Positions 48,934-60,733 are shown, counted from the stretch's first letter. The stretch is DNA of 64,000 bases from Phanerochaete sordida (GCA_019973155.2 BPQB01000001.1:1-64000), one strand, 5' to 3'. Notes: a model not told the origin generated them from the letters alone. Numbers and translations are program-made.

Positions 48934-50116
48934 ATGCCGCTCGAGGCAACAATGATCATTATTGATACTTCCGAGTATATGCGGAATGGCGACTACCAGC
49001 CGGCACGCTTCGAGGCGCAGGCTGACGCGGTCAACATGGTCTTCCAGACCAAGGTGGATTCTAACCCCGAGAACCTGGTCGGCCTCATGACGATGTCGGG
49101 CAAGGGGTGTGTATGTGTCTGGTTAGGCGTGATGCACGTGTTGACACTCGTACTAGCCCAGAGGTGCTCGCGACCAATACCAAGGAGCAGGGCCAGATCC
49201 TTAACGCCCTGCACGCAGCCCAGAGCAAGGTTGGCGGCACCGCAGACATCCCAACCGCTATCTCTGTCGCACAGCTCGCCCTGAAGCACCGGCAGAACAA
49301 GAACCTCAGGCAGCGCATCATCGTCTTCATCGGCTCACCGCTCGTCGACCAGGGCGCGGACGAGAAGAACATGGTCCGCCTCGCGAAGAAACTGAAGAAG
49401 AACAGCGTGGCCGTCGATATTGTGGCGTTTGGCGAGGCGGTGGACGATGCGTACGCAGGCGTGCTGAAGGCATTCATCGAGAACGTATCCCAGGGCGAGA
49501 ACTCGTGCGTGCCTTAACTCGCCATTTCCAGCTTGCACCCCAGCTCATGTCCCGCCAGACATCTCGTCACAGTAGCACCAGGACCTCACCTTCTCTCCGA
49601 CATGATCATCTCGTCCCCAGTCCTCGCGGGAGACCGCGGCATACCAGAAGAGATGCTCGCTGAGACTGGCGGGGCGGCGGCCGGTGCTGCCGGTGGCTTC
49701 GAGTTTGGCGTCGACCCAAGTCTTGACCCCGAGCTGGCAATGGTATGTCTCCCTACCGTCCGCTGTCGCTGTCATCGCTGAGGACTGTCTAGGCTCTTCG
49801 TATGTCAATGGAAGAAGAGCAAGCACGGCAGGCTGCTGCTGCCGCTGCTTCTTCATCTGGCGGCTCTGGCAGTGCTCCCGCAGAGACTGCTTCCGCACAA
49901 GCGGCGTCCGCCCCAGAACCTGCTAGTGTTCCGGCAGAGCCAACGGAGGACGAGGAAGACGCTATGCTCCGGCAGGCACTTGCCATGTCCCAAGGCCAGG
50001 ATGTCGAAATGCAGGGCGAGGGAGATGAAGATATTTCGGAAGAAGAGGCTATTGCACGAGCAATCGAGATGAGTATGAAGCCGCAGGAGGAGCAGGAGAA
50101 CAAGGATAAGAAGTAA
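48934..50116 (+). CDS. RPN10: 26S proteasome regulatory subunit Rpn10 (ubiquitin receptor)
   Basis: Proteasome lid-base subunit that binds polyubiquitin. The N-terminal VWA domain starts [20 protein letters not shown] and includes [30 protein letters not shown] and VDIVAFGEA. The C-terminus has two or three ubiquitin-interacting motifs: [30 protein letters not shown] and [15 protein letters not shown], each with the AxxxS pattern. Introns fall after SGKG, after QGENS and after DPELAM, all GT-AG; joining them gives [17 protein letters not shown]. Ala/Ser-rich linkers separate the motifs. Complete gene, divergent from MDH1. Confidence 0.95.
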
Positions 50117-50474
50117 ACATCACGTCGTTTCGATCACTAGCTCGCTTGTCATATGTAGATATATCATTCTCTTTCAGCTACCCATGCATAGGATATCTCG
50201 CATTCCTTAACAAACTCTGGACAGGTCTCATAAATTGCTACCTGGAGCCAACGTTTGTCGAAAATTCAGCTGTATTTGGCTAACGACGCCACAAAGCCAC
50301 AGCCAAGAGAAGCTACGTTTTTGGCCAAGAGATCAGGCACGCAGGATTCCATCCATATTCGAGCAGCTATCGGACCAATATGCGCAAAGCGCCCTGTGAC
50401 GGGCGTCACTGTCACACGTTCCGTACCGAGCCTCGGGGAGCGGGCGCAGGTTGCAGACACATCCCACCCATCCC
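50117..50474. other. Spacer RPN10 - NDUFB7
   Basis: About 360 bp: RPN10 3' UTR and promoter of the complex I subunit gene. Nothing else seen. Confidence 0.4.
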
Positions 50475-50871
50475 ATGGCGTCGTCGACCACCGCCTCGCA
50501 AGAAGAACTGAAGGCGGCGAAGGTGCCGCTCGCCTGGCGCGACCGCTGCTCCGCGTGCGTACCCCGCGCCCGCCGCGCCGCGCGACGCTGACGGCCGCTG
50601 CAGGTTGCTCATCCCGCTCAACGTCTGCCGGAGGGAGAAGTCGTACCTGCCGTGGGAGTGCGAGGACCAGAAGCACGCGTACGAGAAGTATGTGGGCGTA
50701 CTGTGCGTGCGTGGCGTGTGCTGATCCTGTTGTTTCCCGCGATAGGTGCCAGTATGACGAGTGAGTGCCCTGTCCGTGTCCCCACACCGGCTTACTCACC
50801 TCTGCCCCCGCAGCTATGTCCGTAGAATGAAGGTGCTCTCGAAGGCCAAGGCTGCTGCCGCAGAGGAATAG
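50475..50871 (+). CDS. NDUFB7: NADH:ubiquinone oxidoreductase subunit B18 (NDUFB7)
   Basis: Accessory subunit of mitochondrial complex I, facing the intermembrane space. After MASSTTASQEELKAAKVPLA the sequence has two CX9C motifs, CSALLIPLNVC and CEDQKHAYEKC, the twin-cysteine fold imported by the Mia40 pathway. It needs three introns. The third exon is only 15 nt (50746-50760), completing EKCQYDD between introns of about 55 nt. The end is YVRRMKVLSKAKAAAAEE. Length about 80 residues, short for the family but with all cysteines. No presequence, as expected for this import route. It converges on SCO1, another respiratory gene. Confidence 0.9.
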
Positions 50872-51510
50872 ACATCTTGCTCTCGTACCCCCGATATATA
50901 CCGCGCTCTCGCCATCCGAACCGTCAGGCGGCCTCCTTGCTTTGGCGTGCTCATCAGCTACAGTCCTCGCGCAAGACATCGCGACAGATATTCGTCAGGC
51001 GTTTGTGGAATATTCTCGCCACTGTGGCCTTCTCGCCCGTCAGCTCAGCAAGCCTGCGGTGCGAGAGCCCCTCGAATACCATGCGGCGTAGAACAGTCCG
51101 TCCTATACACCGCAGTTGCGATCTGCAAGCCGCGAGAGACGGATGGTTTTACTGTCAAGAGACAAAAAAGCCTGCGCGTGTACCAGCACTAGCAGAAATC
51201 CAGACTGACACCTGCGTTTGCCGCTTCGTCTACCTGACGCGATACCGCACTTCCGTCGCGACATTCGTACTTAAACCTTGCATCCCGAGCCTCGTGGCTG
51301 CAATGGCCCACTGGCTGTGGCTTTGAATGGTTCTCAGGCGGGAACACGCCGTTGGCGATTGCGGACATTCTCAATTTCTCATCTGTTTTGCATGCTGGGA
51401 TGATTACCCCGCATTTAGAGCGTCATTGAGTAGCCAGTATATCCAAGGAGTTGAGTCCGAGTGGTGGTGCATTTTGGTCTGTCAATGGGATACCGTGCAT
51501 AAAGTGCTAC
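50872..51510. other. Convergent spacer NDUFB7 - SCO1
   Basis: About 640 bp between two convergent stops. No supported gene. Confidence 0.4.
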
Positions 51511-52495
51511 CTATGTAGTCTTGCCCGTCCGCGTCTGCCAGACGCCAATCTCCTTTTGGACGCGAGCGACGACGTCCTCGACGGTGCTCGCCTTGCCAAA
51601 CGCGTCGACGAACTGGCCGTTGGGGTCCATGAAGTAGAAGAAGATGGAGTGGTCGACGAGGTAGTCGTCCGTCGGCTTCGCGTCGGGCGGCGTCGAGAAG
51701 TAGACGCGGTACGCTTTGCACGTCTGCTTCACCGTGTTGTAGTCGCCGACGAGCCCGACGAGACGGGGGTGGAAGTCAGAGACGTAGCGCTTCACCTGCG
51801 AGACGGAGTCGCGCGCTGGGTCGACGGAGATGAAGATGGGCTGCACGATGGGTCCGAACTGCTTGTCTGTGGGCGCGTTTAAGGTGCGTGGTAAAGACAA
51901 AGATGGGCGGGGACGTACCGAGAGTCTCAACTGCGTCGCTCATCTTGTCAAGCTCTTCGGGGCAGATGTCTGGGCAGTTTGTGAAGCCAAAGTAGATGAG
52001 ACTCCACTTGCCGAGGAGGTCCTTCTCCGTGAACGTCTTTCCGTCTTGTGTCGTCAGACTGAATGGTCCGCCGACGTTTGGCCGTCCGACTTGCTTGTCT
52101 TCAAGCTCCTTCTCTAGAGGTGCAGACCGTGTCAAGGGTGTATGAGGGGTAGGACGGGCAGGGACGTACGTTTCTGCTCAATGAGCTTCTGCTTCTCATA
52201 CCGGAAGTATAGGAACAGCCCAACTCCTGTCGCTACGAACAAGGCAGCAGCTTTTGGGGTGAAGACCTATGGCATACACCATAAGCTGCCGACAGGTGCA
52301 ACAAAGACAGCAGCAACTCACCCCGACGGCAGCCTTGTCCCGTCCACTCGCGTCGGGCAGCGGCTGGCTCCTTGCTGGCGCGGACGAGGAGAATGCCCGT
52401 GCTGCATTCCTAGGAGCGCGGCATGTTGTACGCAGAAGAGTCGAGCTCGATGGCGCCGCACTGCGAGCTGCTAGTCGAGGAGCGAGAGCAAGCAT
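51511..52495 (-). CDS. SCO1: Sco1-type cytochrome c oxidase copper chaperone
   Basis: Inner-membrane copper donor for the CuA site of cytochrome c oxidase subunit 2. The N-terminus [20 protein letters not shown] is an Arg/Ser mitochondrial presequence. Next is a membrane span ([20 protein letters not shown]) and the thioredoxin-like copper domain: [20 protein letters not shown] with the CxxxC copper ligands, [20 protein letters not shown], and the third ligand His in [12 protein letters not shown]. It ends [15 protein letters not shown]. Three introns by eye, near VFTP, EQK and ETLG. All three copper ligands are present. Confidence 0.95.
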
Positions 52496-52848
52496 GGCGA
52501 TCCTGAATTGAGAGGGACTCGCAGACAGGCGCGCGCGCGGTTCGCGGGCGCGCGGAGGCGCGAGGCCGGATCCTTTTGACCCTTTGCCACCTGCCGTCAC
52601 TGCCCGACCAAACAAATTGCTGACTATCCGCCTCGTATGATTTCGGAGGATGCTGAGACGTTCGTCCGTATGTAGGGACACGCCAACTATGGTCGACCCT
52701 GATTTCGGTCGTGGCGAGGACACGGCGCGAAGCTCGGAAGACAGTCACTTCGCTCTGTTCATGCAACTGCTGATGATCTTCGAGGACTGTACAAATACAA
52801 GGCGTATCCACGAGCACGCTATACGCACAGGCACGGCATCTCCTACAG
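52496..52848. other. Spacer SCO1 - coiled-coil gene
   Basis: About 350 bp: SCO1 promoter and 3' UTR of the next minus-strand gene. Nothing else seen. Confidence 0.35.
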
Positions 52849-54973
52849 CTAAAGCCGCACAACTTTCGCCTTCACAACAGCTCCCACTCCCGCTCGATCC
52901 TGCCTCGTTATCGGCCTCAAACCCAACTCCGTCGTGAACAGCACGTTCCCTGGCCCCTCGTCGCGTGCTTCGACGTTCATAATGGCCGGGTCGAACCGCT
53001 CGTTGCACGCCGGGCAGTAGGTGCGATACTGCATCGATACCACGTTGACCCAGATGTCGACGCGCAACTTCTGCGCACCATCTGCTATCCTCTGAATCCG
53101 AGCATTTTCGCGGTAGACTGCATCCATCGCGTGATGGCGGGGCACCCCGGCCCAGGATAGAACGTTGATCATCCCGTTCATGACAGTGGTCTGGGCTGCC
53201 TGTCGGAAAACTGGAATTTTCCTGCTGAGGCCTGATGCGGCCTAAGCAGGCCTCGTCAGGCTATTAGGCGCCGCCCCACCTGAGGCGGTTCAGAACTGCA
53301 CCCTCATGCTTCGTCAGGCATGATCAGCCTGACGAAGCCTGATGCGCTCTGACGGCCCTAGTCAGGCCTGATCAGGATACAAGGATAGAAATAATAAAAC
53401 AGCTGTTCACTTGCCCTTGTGACCGCAGTCATTCCATACGCAAGTGAGTAGTAAGTGGGACAATTGCTGCGGTAAGTTGACAGTCAGTAAGTGTTGTGAA
53501 CCGCATACCTTCGTGGAGGACGTCACAATTCACCTGCCCACTCTGTGGCTCGATCTCTCGTCCTGTGGTGCACCAGCCTCGCTCACGCGTACGCTTTTAC
53601 CATTTATCTAAGTGTCTGGGACATGCGAGGGAGAGCCTGGAGTATGAAGGATACGTATGACGTCATCGTCTCGCGAACGGTCTGCGAGCCCTACAGGCTA
53701 AGCGCCGACTGTAGTGCGCGGGACCTTGACTTGGTCAGGTCTGGTCAGGTCTGATCAGCCCAGTAGAGGCTGACAGGCCTGACCAGGTTTTTCTGGTTTT
53801 CCGACACCGTCGGTGGAACCCGTTTCTCCCGAAGGCGGTCAAGGTAGCGCATAGTGAGCATGCGCCACCCTCCGTAGATAGCTGGTCTCTCTGAAGCATG
53901 CACAAGTGAGTGTACACACTCGCTGGCGACTGTTGAGGTTTGCTCACCTGACCTGAGCATTTTGTCGCGTATAGATTGCAGCACATCACCAGCCGCGGAT
54001 GGGGCGTCTGCGCCGGCGATATCTGGCACGCCCCAGGAGTCCACGATATCATGTACGTAGCGCGTCAGCAGGGCCTGTAGCGTGCGCCCCACCCAGGCCG
54101 TTTTGCTGACCCTGCCGTGCGTCGGAACGCATTGGACGAAGTCGTGACCTAGCAGCTGCGCGACTTTGTCCTCGTATCCCTTCTCCCAGGCCTCCGGAAC
54201 CTGACCTTTATTCCGCGCGATGCTAACGCTGAGCTGCTTGATCTCGTTATTCAGGTTTTCGACGAGGCGTCCGACGTCAGACTCCGAGACCGCGTCGATT
54301 CTGCGGAAGTATTGTTGAAAGTCATCGAGGTCGTTGGTCATGCTCCTCAGCTCCTCGATTTTGGCGAGGTAGGCATCTTGTGCGTGCTGTGATCTGTTTT
54401 TGAGCTCCTCTTGGCTTGCCAGACTTGCGCCAAGCTCTTGCTCCGTCGCTCGTAGTGTCTTCGCTGTCTCTTCGCACTTAGCCTCCAGGACCCTCCCCCG
54501 TTCCTCTGCCTCCGCTAGCTTCTTGCGTAGCTGTCCCTCCTTCGCTTGATGCTCCTTTACTTCATCGTCGCTCTTAGCTTTCAAGACCTTCTCCCGTTCC
54601 TCCGTTTCTGCTAGCTTCTTGCTTAGCTTTTGCACATCCTTCAGAGCGTCCTTGAGCATCAGGGCCTCTGCAGCTTGCCATTGCTGTTCTGTCTGACGAT
54701 GGTCCTCCTGCTGTGGGGCCTCGCAAGGATCGGCTGGTGTGTCTAACCTGGGGGGTGACAAGTTTGGCAGCTCACGGTCCAGCACGGTCTGGGAGCAATG
54801 CGGATCAGTGACGGCTTTACCGTCGTACCACTGGCATGCAAACCAACCTGTGAGTGATCGTCTGCAGCGCTCAGCTTTCTGGGAATATCCATCTTCCTTC
54901 GGGGATGGTTTGTCTTAGAGGATGCGACTGTGTAGACCTGCACGTCGTGCGATCCTCGTCCCGACTTTGACAT
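52849..54973 (-). CDS. Coiled-coil protein of unknown function, interrupted by element B
   Basis: I do not recognise the family. Exon 1 (54973 down to about 54851) encodes MSKSGRGSHDVQVYTVASSK. Exon 2 has a long coiled coil (residues about 80-190: KDVQKLSKKLAETEEREKVL and onward) and a helical region ending YLDRLREKRVPPT. There the 606-bp element (53201-53806) begins, and reading into it gives a stop after 19 codons. Beyond the element the frame continues AAQTTVMNGMINVLSWAGVP to a CPAC zinc-like motif and a stop at 52849. Removing the element with one 2-bp duplicate (or splicing 53200-53807) joins the two parts in frame. A host gene with two in-frame halves is the best reading, but whether it is expressed is unknown. 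The neighbour is an Hsp70-like gene. Confidence 0.65.
53201..53806. mobile_element. 606-bp MITE-like element with TGTCGGAAAA ends (element B)
   Basis: The left end (53201-53220, TGTCGGAAAACTGGAATTTT) and the complement of the right end (TGTCGGAAAACCAGAAAAAC) share the first 11 bases. Both are followed by dense short repeats of CAGGCCTGA and CTGATCAGG type, resembling the sub-terminal repeats of DNA transposons. The flanks carry a direct CC (53199-53200 and 53807-53808). The interior codes for nothing I recognise. The terminal decamer is the same as in element A (4866), so the two are probably non-autonomous members of one family. The superfamily is unknown. Confidence 0.8.
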
Positions 54974-55705
54974 CGTATGGTCGTGCCGGCGGGCAGTGCG
55001 GTCTTCATAAGCTCGATCAGTTCACATTCACATTCAAGTCTCAATGCTCAATCAAACCCAGATATACCATCGCCCATAGCTCATTTGTCTATTTCTGGGG
55101 TTGCTGTGCTTTAGCCTCCGTCCCCTCGAGCATGTTCTACAAGTTCTGGGGTTTCTTCTATGGCACACGCGCGACGTAATGTTCGCATTGACATGCGGAT
55201 GGTTCCAGGGCCGCGTGGATGATACGCTGCCATCGGCGAAGCCCTCCCATGCGCCACTTGACGCCACTCGTAGACTGCGACAAGGATTACAGGTATGTAT
55301 CTTCCCCTCTTGTCATCGGGTACTACTGTCCCATGGGATGGCCTCCGCAATACAAAGCGAACCGCATGCGTCGTCGACGAGAAGTGCGTATCCATTTGCG
55401 CGAGCCTGTCCTACCGCTGATGACCGCCCACCTCCTAGGATAGTAGGAAAGCTGACTTACGACGACAGGGATGGCGATATGGTCTGACAGATGGGTGCTC
55501 ACATGCTCAGCGGGCTCCCATGAACTGCCATGGACTATCATCGCAATCGTTCACGGCATGGCAGAGCGCACGCGTGAGGACAGAATCCTAATGTACCGTG
55601 TTAAAGCAGCGTGTACACTTATGGCGAGAGCTCCTTCCGCAGATAAGAGACTGTGACTTGCGTGGTGCGGGGTTTACAGTCACTTCAATTGCAACCCCCG
55701 CCACC
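54974..55705. other. Spacer coiled-coil gene - Hsp70-like gene
   Basis: About 730 bp between divergent starts. An ORF at 55101-55487 (+) covers part of it without family motifs. No gene supported. Confidence 0.35.
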
Positions 55706-58176
55706 ATGGCTAACGAGCGGCTTCGATACAAAGGCGGTACTCGGAAGCTGGTCCTTGCGTTCGACGTCGGGACGACCTTCAGTGGTGTCGCATACACCAT
55801 CCTCTATCCCGGGCTCCTCCCTCAGACCAGTGAAGTAACTAGGTGCGTGTCTCAATGCTTTTGCCCATCGGAAGTAATCCGAGCGATAGTCGCCAGATTC
55901 CCCGGGCAGGATAGTGGAGACAGCAGGATCCCCAGTGTGATGTACTACACTCCAACCGGCCAAATGCGCGCTGCTGGTGCGGAAGCACGGCGTCCGGAGA
56001 TGAAGTCCGCTGCGAGGAAAGAAAGCCTCTTCTTTGTCGAATGGTGCGTAGCTTCGATGTCCTCAGGCAATCTGACGGTCTAACACGACATCCTGGATCC
56101 CCGGTAGGTTCAAGCTCCATCTCTGCCCGCAAAATCTCAAGCCCCGCGAAATCGGTCAAACGAAAGAATATGTCCCGCCGCCGCTGCCGCCAGGGAAGAA
56201 TGCTGTCGACGTCTTCGCTGACTTTCTCTCGTATCTCTTCAAGTGTGCCCGGAATTTCATTCAGCAGTCTCACGCCGATGGCGAGAAGCTATGGGCCTCG
56301 GTTCAGGACAATATCGACATTGTTCTGAGCCATCCGAATGGCTGGGAAGGCCCCCAGCAGGCACAGATGCGGACAGCCGCATGCATAGCCGGCCTGATTC
56401 CCATTGCCGAAGACGATCGCCTCCGATTTGTGAGCGAGGGGCACGCGAGTATCCAGTACTGTCTGGGATCTGGGATTGCATCTGAACCGGTGCTTGACGT
56501 GAGCACATGGATACTTGAGTGCGCGCCCTCGCTAATTCACGTGTTCAGAACGGCTCGACCACGATCATGCTCATCGACGCTGGAGGCGGGACGGTCGACA
56601 TCGTCACATACCGAGTCCTCTCACTCGTGCCACTAAGCCTCGCAGAGATCGCCCCTGATGATTGTAAGTTCAGGTCCGCTGCAACACCCGCTGCCGATAT
56701 GTAACATTGCTCTTCCAGGTCTCTTGCAAGGATCTACACGCGTAGATGCCCGAGCAGAGGAATATTTCAAGCGTGAGTTCATCACGATATAGCGTATCAC
56801 AAGTCCTCCGAGGTTCATCTGCGTGCAGGTCGGCTCAAGGGTACGCGATACGTGCTATCAACGGGGCTGAATAGGATTCGCGATCGCTTCGTAATGGACT
56901 GCAAGCACAGGTTCGCTTGCCGCGAGGACGACTACTTTCTTGATCTTGGGGAGTATGTGGACGATGATCCTCGTTTTGGAATACAGGATGGGCTCCTGGA
57001 GATCTCAGGGTATGCCCACCGCTATCTTCTCGCGATTGACGACTGGACTCACGTCGCATCTGCCATTTCGAAGCGCAGACATGGCGAAACTTTTCGAGCC
57101 TTCAGTCGCCGGTATTGTTGATGCGGTGAAGAAACAAAGAAAGTACACCAATGTGCCGATTTCAGTAAGTGCTCTCAGCTACTGGAAGTGTGCTTGCGTA
57201 CCATACTGACAGGTGTTGAAGATGGCTTTCCTTGTCGGAGGTTTCTCGGGAAGTGATTGGATGTACTCTCAGCTCAAGCTACACTTCGATAAGCAGCGAA
57301 TCAGTATCTCGCGTCCTGACAGCAAACTGTACGAAACCTTCTTGTCTACTCACAGTTTATTGATGTCAGACATGCTTCCAGCAATAAGGCCGTTGCACAC
57401 GGAGCGGTTTCCTTTTATCTGCAAGATGTGGTGTCCAGACGAATCTCCAAATGCACGTACGGTGTGAAGTCGAGCAGGTTATATGACAAGGGTGATCCAG
57501 GACACAAGTCTCGTAAATCTTCCCTGTATTACGACCTCGCAGGTGACGCCCGGATTCCTGGCCATTTTGACCACCTCATTCGTAAGGTTAGTACAAATGC
57601 CAATTTATCATTGGGCCAGTCGCTGGAATAACCCATTTACCGCTATGGTTCTAGGGCGATACGATCCTTGAGAACCGGGAGATTACGGAATCGTACGACC
57701 TAAAATGCTTACCGGAAGATGTCCAAAGGCTGAGCACGGAGAAGACCACGATCTACCGTTACTGCGGACAGAGCCAAGCTCCAGCCTGGGTTGACTTAGC
57801 CCCGAGTGAGTAAATATTACCTGGTCGATTCCCGCAACAAGGCTCAAGGTTGTGACATAGACAAGATCAAGCCAATGTGCTCTACCTTCGCAGATTTTTC
57901 AGCTGTGCCTGCTATTCGCAGGGAGGGCCCCAAAGGCTCGTACTACGTGCGCGAATATAAGATTATCATCGCTGCCGGCGGTACTGAATTGAAAGCTCAA
58001 ATTTCTTGGGAAGAGAACGTATGTTGCTCAATCATAGCCGTGCATAGCGTATGTTGCTAATGCGAGGTGGCGGGTAGGGCATCGAGAAACGGTTCGTGAC
58101 CAGCTCTTCAGATCATGATGTGCGACGCTCACTCTGCTCTAGCGGCCCTGCCACGATCGTATGGGCTGAATTCTGA
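55706..58176 (+). CDS. Hsp70-like ATPase (divergent fungal family)
   Basis: Protein with an actin-like/Hsp70 ATPase fold; fungi have expanded families of these (Hsp12A-like), roles mostly unknown. The start has CCGCCACCATGG context. The phosphate-1 loop is LVLAFDVGTTFSGVAYTIL and phosphate-2 is IMLIDAGGGTVDIVTYRVL, both conserved. The adenosine-loop region is MAFLVGGFSGSDWMYSQL. The C-terminal part (KKQRKYTNVPIS, DLKCLPEDVQRLSTEKTTIY, IIIAAGGTELKAQISWEEN) is unlike the peptide-binding domain of classic Hsp70, and there is no EEVD tail. About ten introns. The last intron (58095-58145) joins GIEKR to GPATIVWAEF and the stop at 58174. Some exon joins around 57320-57480 are uncertain. Confidence 0.85.
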
Positions 58177-59097
58177 CAATGGACCCACGCTGCAGAGCAT
58201 GTCCCGCTCGCCTACTTCTCTGCGCTCTGTCAAATACTATGATATATATCTGCCTTACATCTGACTCAGACTCTGCTCACCCAGTGTCAGTCCCCCGGAC
58301 GGGAACTGAGTGTGGAATCTTGCAGGCTAAGAGATCCCAGTGATATCGCTACTACAGGGTGTTGCATGAGAAACTGCAGGCGCCCGATTTTTCTTGCCGA
58401 CATGTTTTCGCCATACATATATGGGGGTGAGGACCACGAGGCCGACACAGCGGCGGCAGGCACGTCGGCACCGCCGTTACGCTGTAGAGAGCAGTTATCT
58501 GTCACTCGTGGTCGCCGTTTGCGGCCACCGTACGACATGCAGAAAGTGGTTGACATCGAGTCTGTCGCATTTCGTACCAGCAGAGTCGGCCAGGCTTCAG
58601 ATACTGTAACCCTCTAGGGCACCGACCATGGTGAAGGCGCCCTTCAGGCACCTAGTGACGGCGGACTCCAGCCTTAGGCCAAAGAAGGCGATGCCTACCA
58701 GCGAGAGCCCATGAGGAAAAAGGGCGGCCTGCAGTTTCTTATCCAAGTCCCTGTATTTGAGGTACTAGAAAAGATACACAAAGACCGTCAATGAGCGGAC
58801 GTCGACTCGAACTCAATAATGCGACACATAACGAGGTCTGACTGAGATTTGAATTGGGCTACAAGAAGCTCTCGGCAAATCCTTACCAAGTATAGAGCGG
58901 AGTTCAAATCTTCATTAACCATTCATTAACGCCACAAAGTCACGGATCCAGCAGCCTGTTGAATTACCTCCGCCATCTCCGTCCACAGGAGACAAGGTTG
59001 TACGGTACGTACCGATACCGTCACCCTTTTTGCACGACAATATAGGACAAGCGGACCTTTGAAGCCGATATCTGTGGTTTCCCCCGTTTACGACAAG
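58177..59097. other. Spacer Hsp70-like gene - Ser-rich unknown
   Basis: About 920 bp without a supportable gene. Frames at 58312-58617 are open but motif-free. Confidence 0.35.
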
Positions 59098-60473
59098 ATG
59101 TCTCGGAGCCCGAGCCCTACCTCGCTGGAAGCGAAGCGAACGATGGAGACGAAGGTCGCCATTATCGAGCAAGATCCCCACCGTTTCAAGCTTAGCCCTC
59201 TCAGATCAGTCCCTCAGGACCAGCGTGTTTGTGGCTCCAGTCCCTCCATGAACTTCGACAAGCACTTCGTCGGCCGCCGCCTTCAACCACCTTCGTTATA
59301 TCAACACGCTCCCTCACGAAGTGCATCTATTTATTCCTTTGCGAGCGTGAATAGCACCATATCAGAGAATGGCAGCATCCAGGTGAGTCTCAGTTACGCC
59401 TGGAAAGAAGTCGGCCGGCTCAACATACTCGGTAGATCGGCAGTGTTCCGCTCGAGTCTCTCTCTCCCCTGGGCGCAATCTCCCAATCATCGTCGCTGGA
59501 GCGAGCAGGTGTACTGGACGACGCTTCTGGGGCTGGGCTAGGACTCTCCAACATTGTGCCGGTTCGCTCTACTGGTTTTCTGGCTGCCACCTCCGACACC
59601 CTGCCCATCGAAGATCTCAGCAGCCGCTCGTTCTCTACATCTAGCAGTCTGGCTTCGCAGCGCTCCTGGGGTAGCGTCTCTCCTGGTGCCGACCTTACTT
59701 TTGGTGCCAGCGACGAATCGACTGGGCCGAGCTTGCACACTCCCGACCCAGCGTCAGTACCCTCCTCGAAGTCCTCTGAAAGCTTCCGCAAGGCAAAGAG
59801 CATGCATGTGCTCGCGGATCTCTCTGGTCTCGCAAGTCCTCTGAACCTCGAGCCCAAGCAGACTTCATCCATCTCGCCTTCGCGCTCGTCGTCCCTTCGC
59901 CATCTGAAGGCCAAGACCGTCACGCTTTCCCCAGGGGACAACGGAGAGTCCTACAGGCACAAGCGCCACGCCATCTACGGAGCAGACGATCGTCGCGTGC
60001 AGCTCTCGCTGTCATACAAGGAGTGGAACCCGACGTCTACCCCAAGAACCCCAGGCTCCTCGGGTAGTCTGAGCCGCGACCGGAGCTCCGTGTCTGCCGA
60101 ACCCAGTCCCTCGGTCCTCGCTGTCGAGCGTAAAGAGGCTGCTTGCCGCGCTTCCCAGAAGAAAGGGTCCCTCCTAGCTACGTCGAGGTCGAGGTCAGCC
60201 TTAAACTGCGTGGATCCAAACCTTCCGACCTCAGCCTTTCTCTCTGTTCCCTCCATCTCGACGACTGAGAACCCTGATTTCCGCTCGCAAGCTGCAGCCT
60301 ATAAATCTGTCCTCCCTTTGAAGTTCAAGCCCACTCTAAGCAAGCCCAATTACGCGAAATCACTGCGACACGACACTATCCGCCACCACCCCATCATCGA
60401 CGAGCTTCTCCAAGACATCAACGCTGCTATCTCCGAATGGCGCATCGTAGGCTCTCTGACCAACAAGTTCTGA
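59098..60473 (+). CDS. Ser/Pro-rich protein of unknown function
   Basis: I do not recognise this protein. Exon 1 (59098-59382) begins MSRSPSPTSLEAKRTMETKV. One intron (59383-about 59435, GTGAGT to CGGTAG) joins GSIQ to IGSVPLESLSPLGAISQ. About 440 residues, over a quarter Ser/Pro/Thr, with many SP and SxR sites, so it is probably disordered and phosphorylated. The most structured part is near the C-terminus: PNYAKSLRHDTIRHHPIIDE with LLQDINAAISEWRIVG. Low-complexity proteins like this are common in basidiomycetes. The start at 59098 is the first ATG of the frame. Confidence 0.7.
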
Positions 60474-60733
60474 GGATTGTCACAACACCTGTCAATTGCA
60501 TTATTCTCCGGTTACATTACTATTTGTACTATCGGGGACTGGGGTGGGGTATCATTGTTAGCTATGCAAAAATCATTCGATGGACAATGGGGGAGGGCGT
60601 TGCATGAAGAACGAATAAAGCAAGGAATATAGCGAGTAAAGGATGCCAGCATCTGGAACACCCTCACGAATACAAACAACATCGCAATAAGTTAAGTAGA
60701 GAGTGCGACGCCTACTTAACAAGACTGTATAAG

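Noticed and set aside
58810..58830. Reverse B-box-like GACTCGAACTC
   Set aside because: The T-stem does not pair, so it is not a tRNA.
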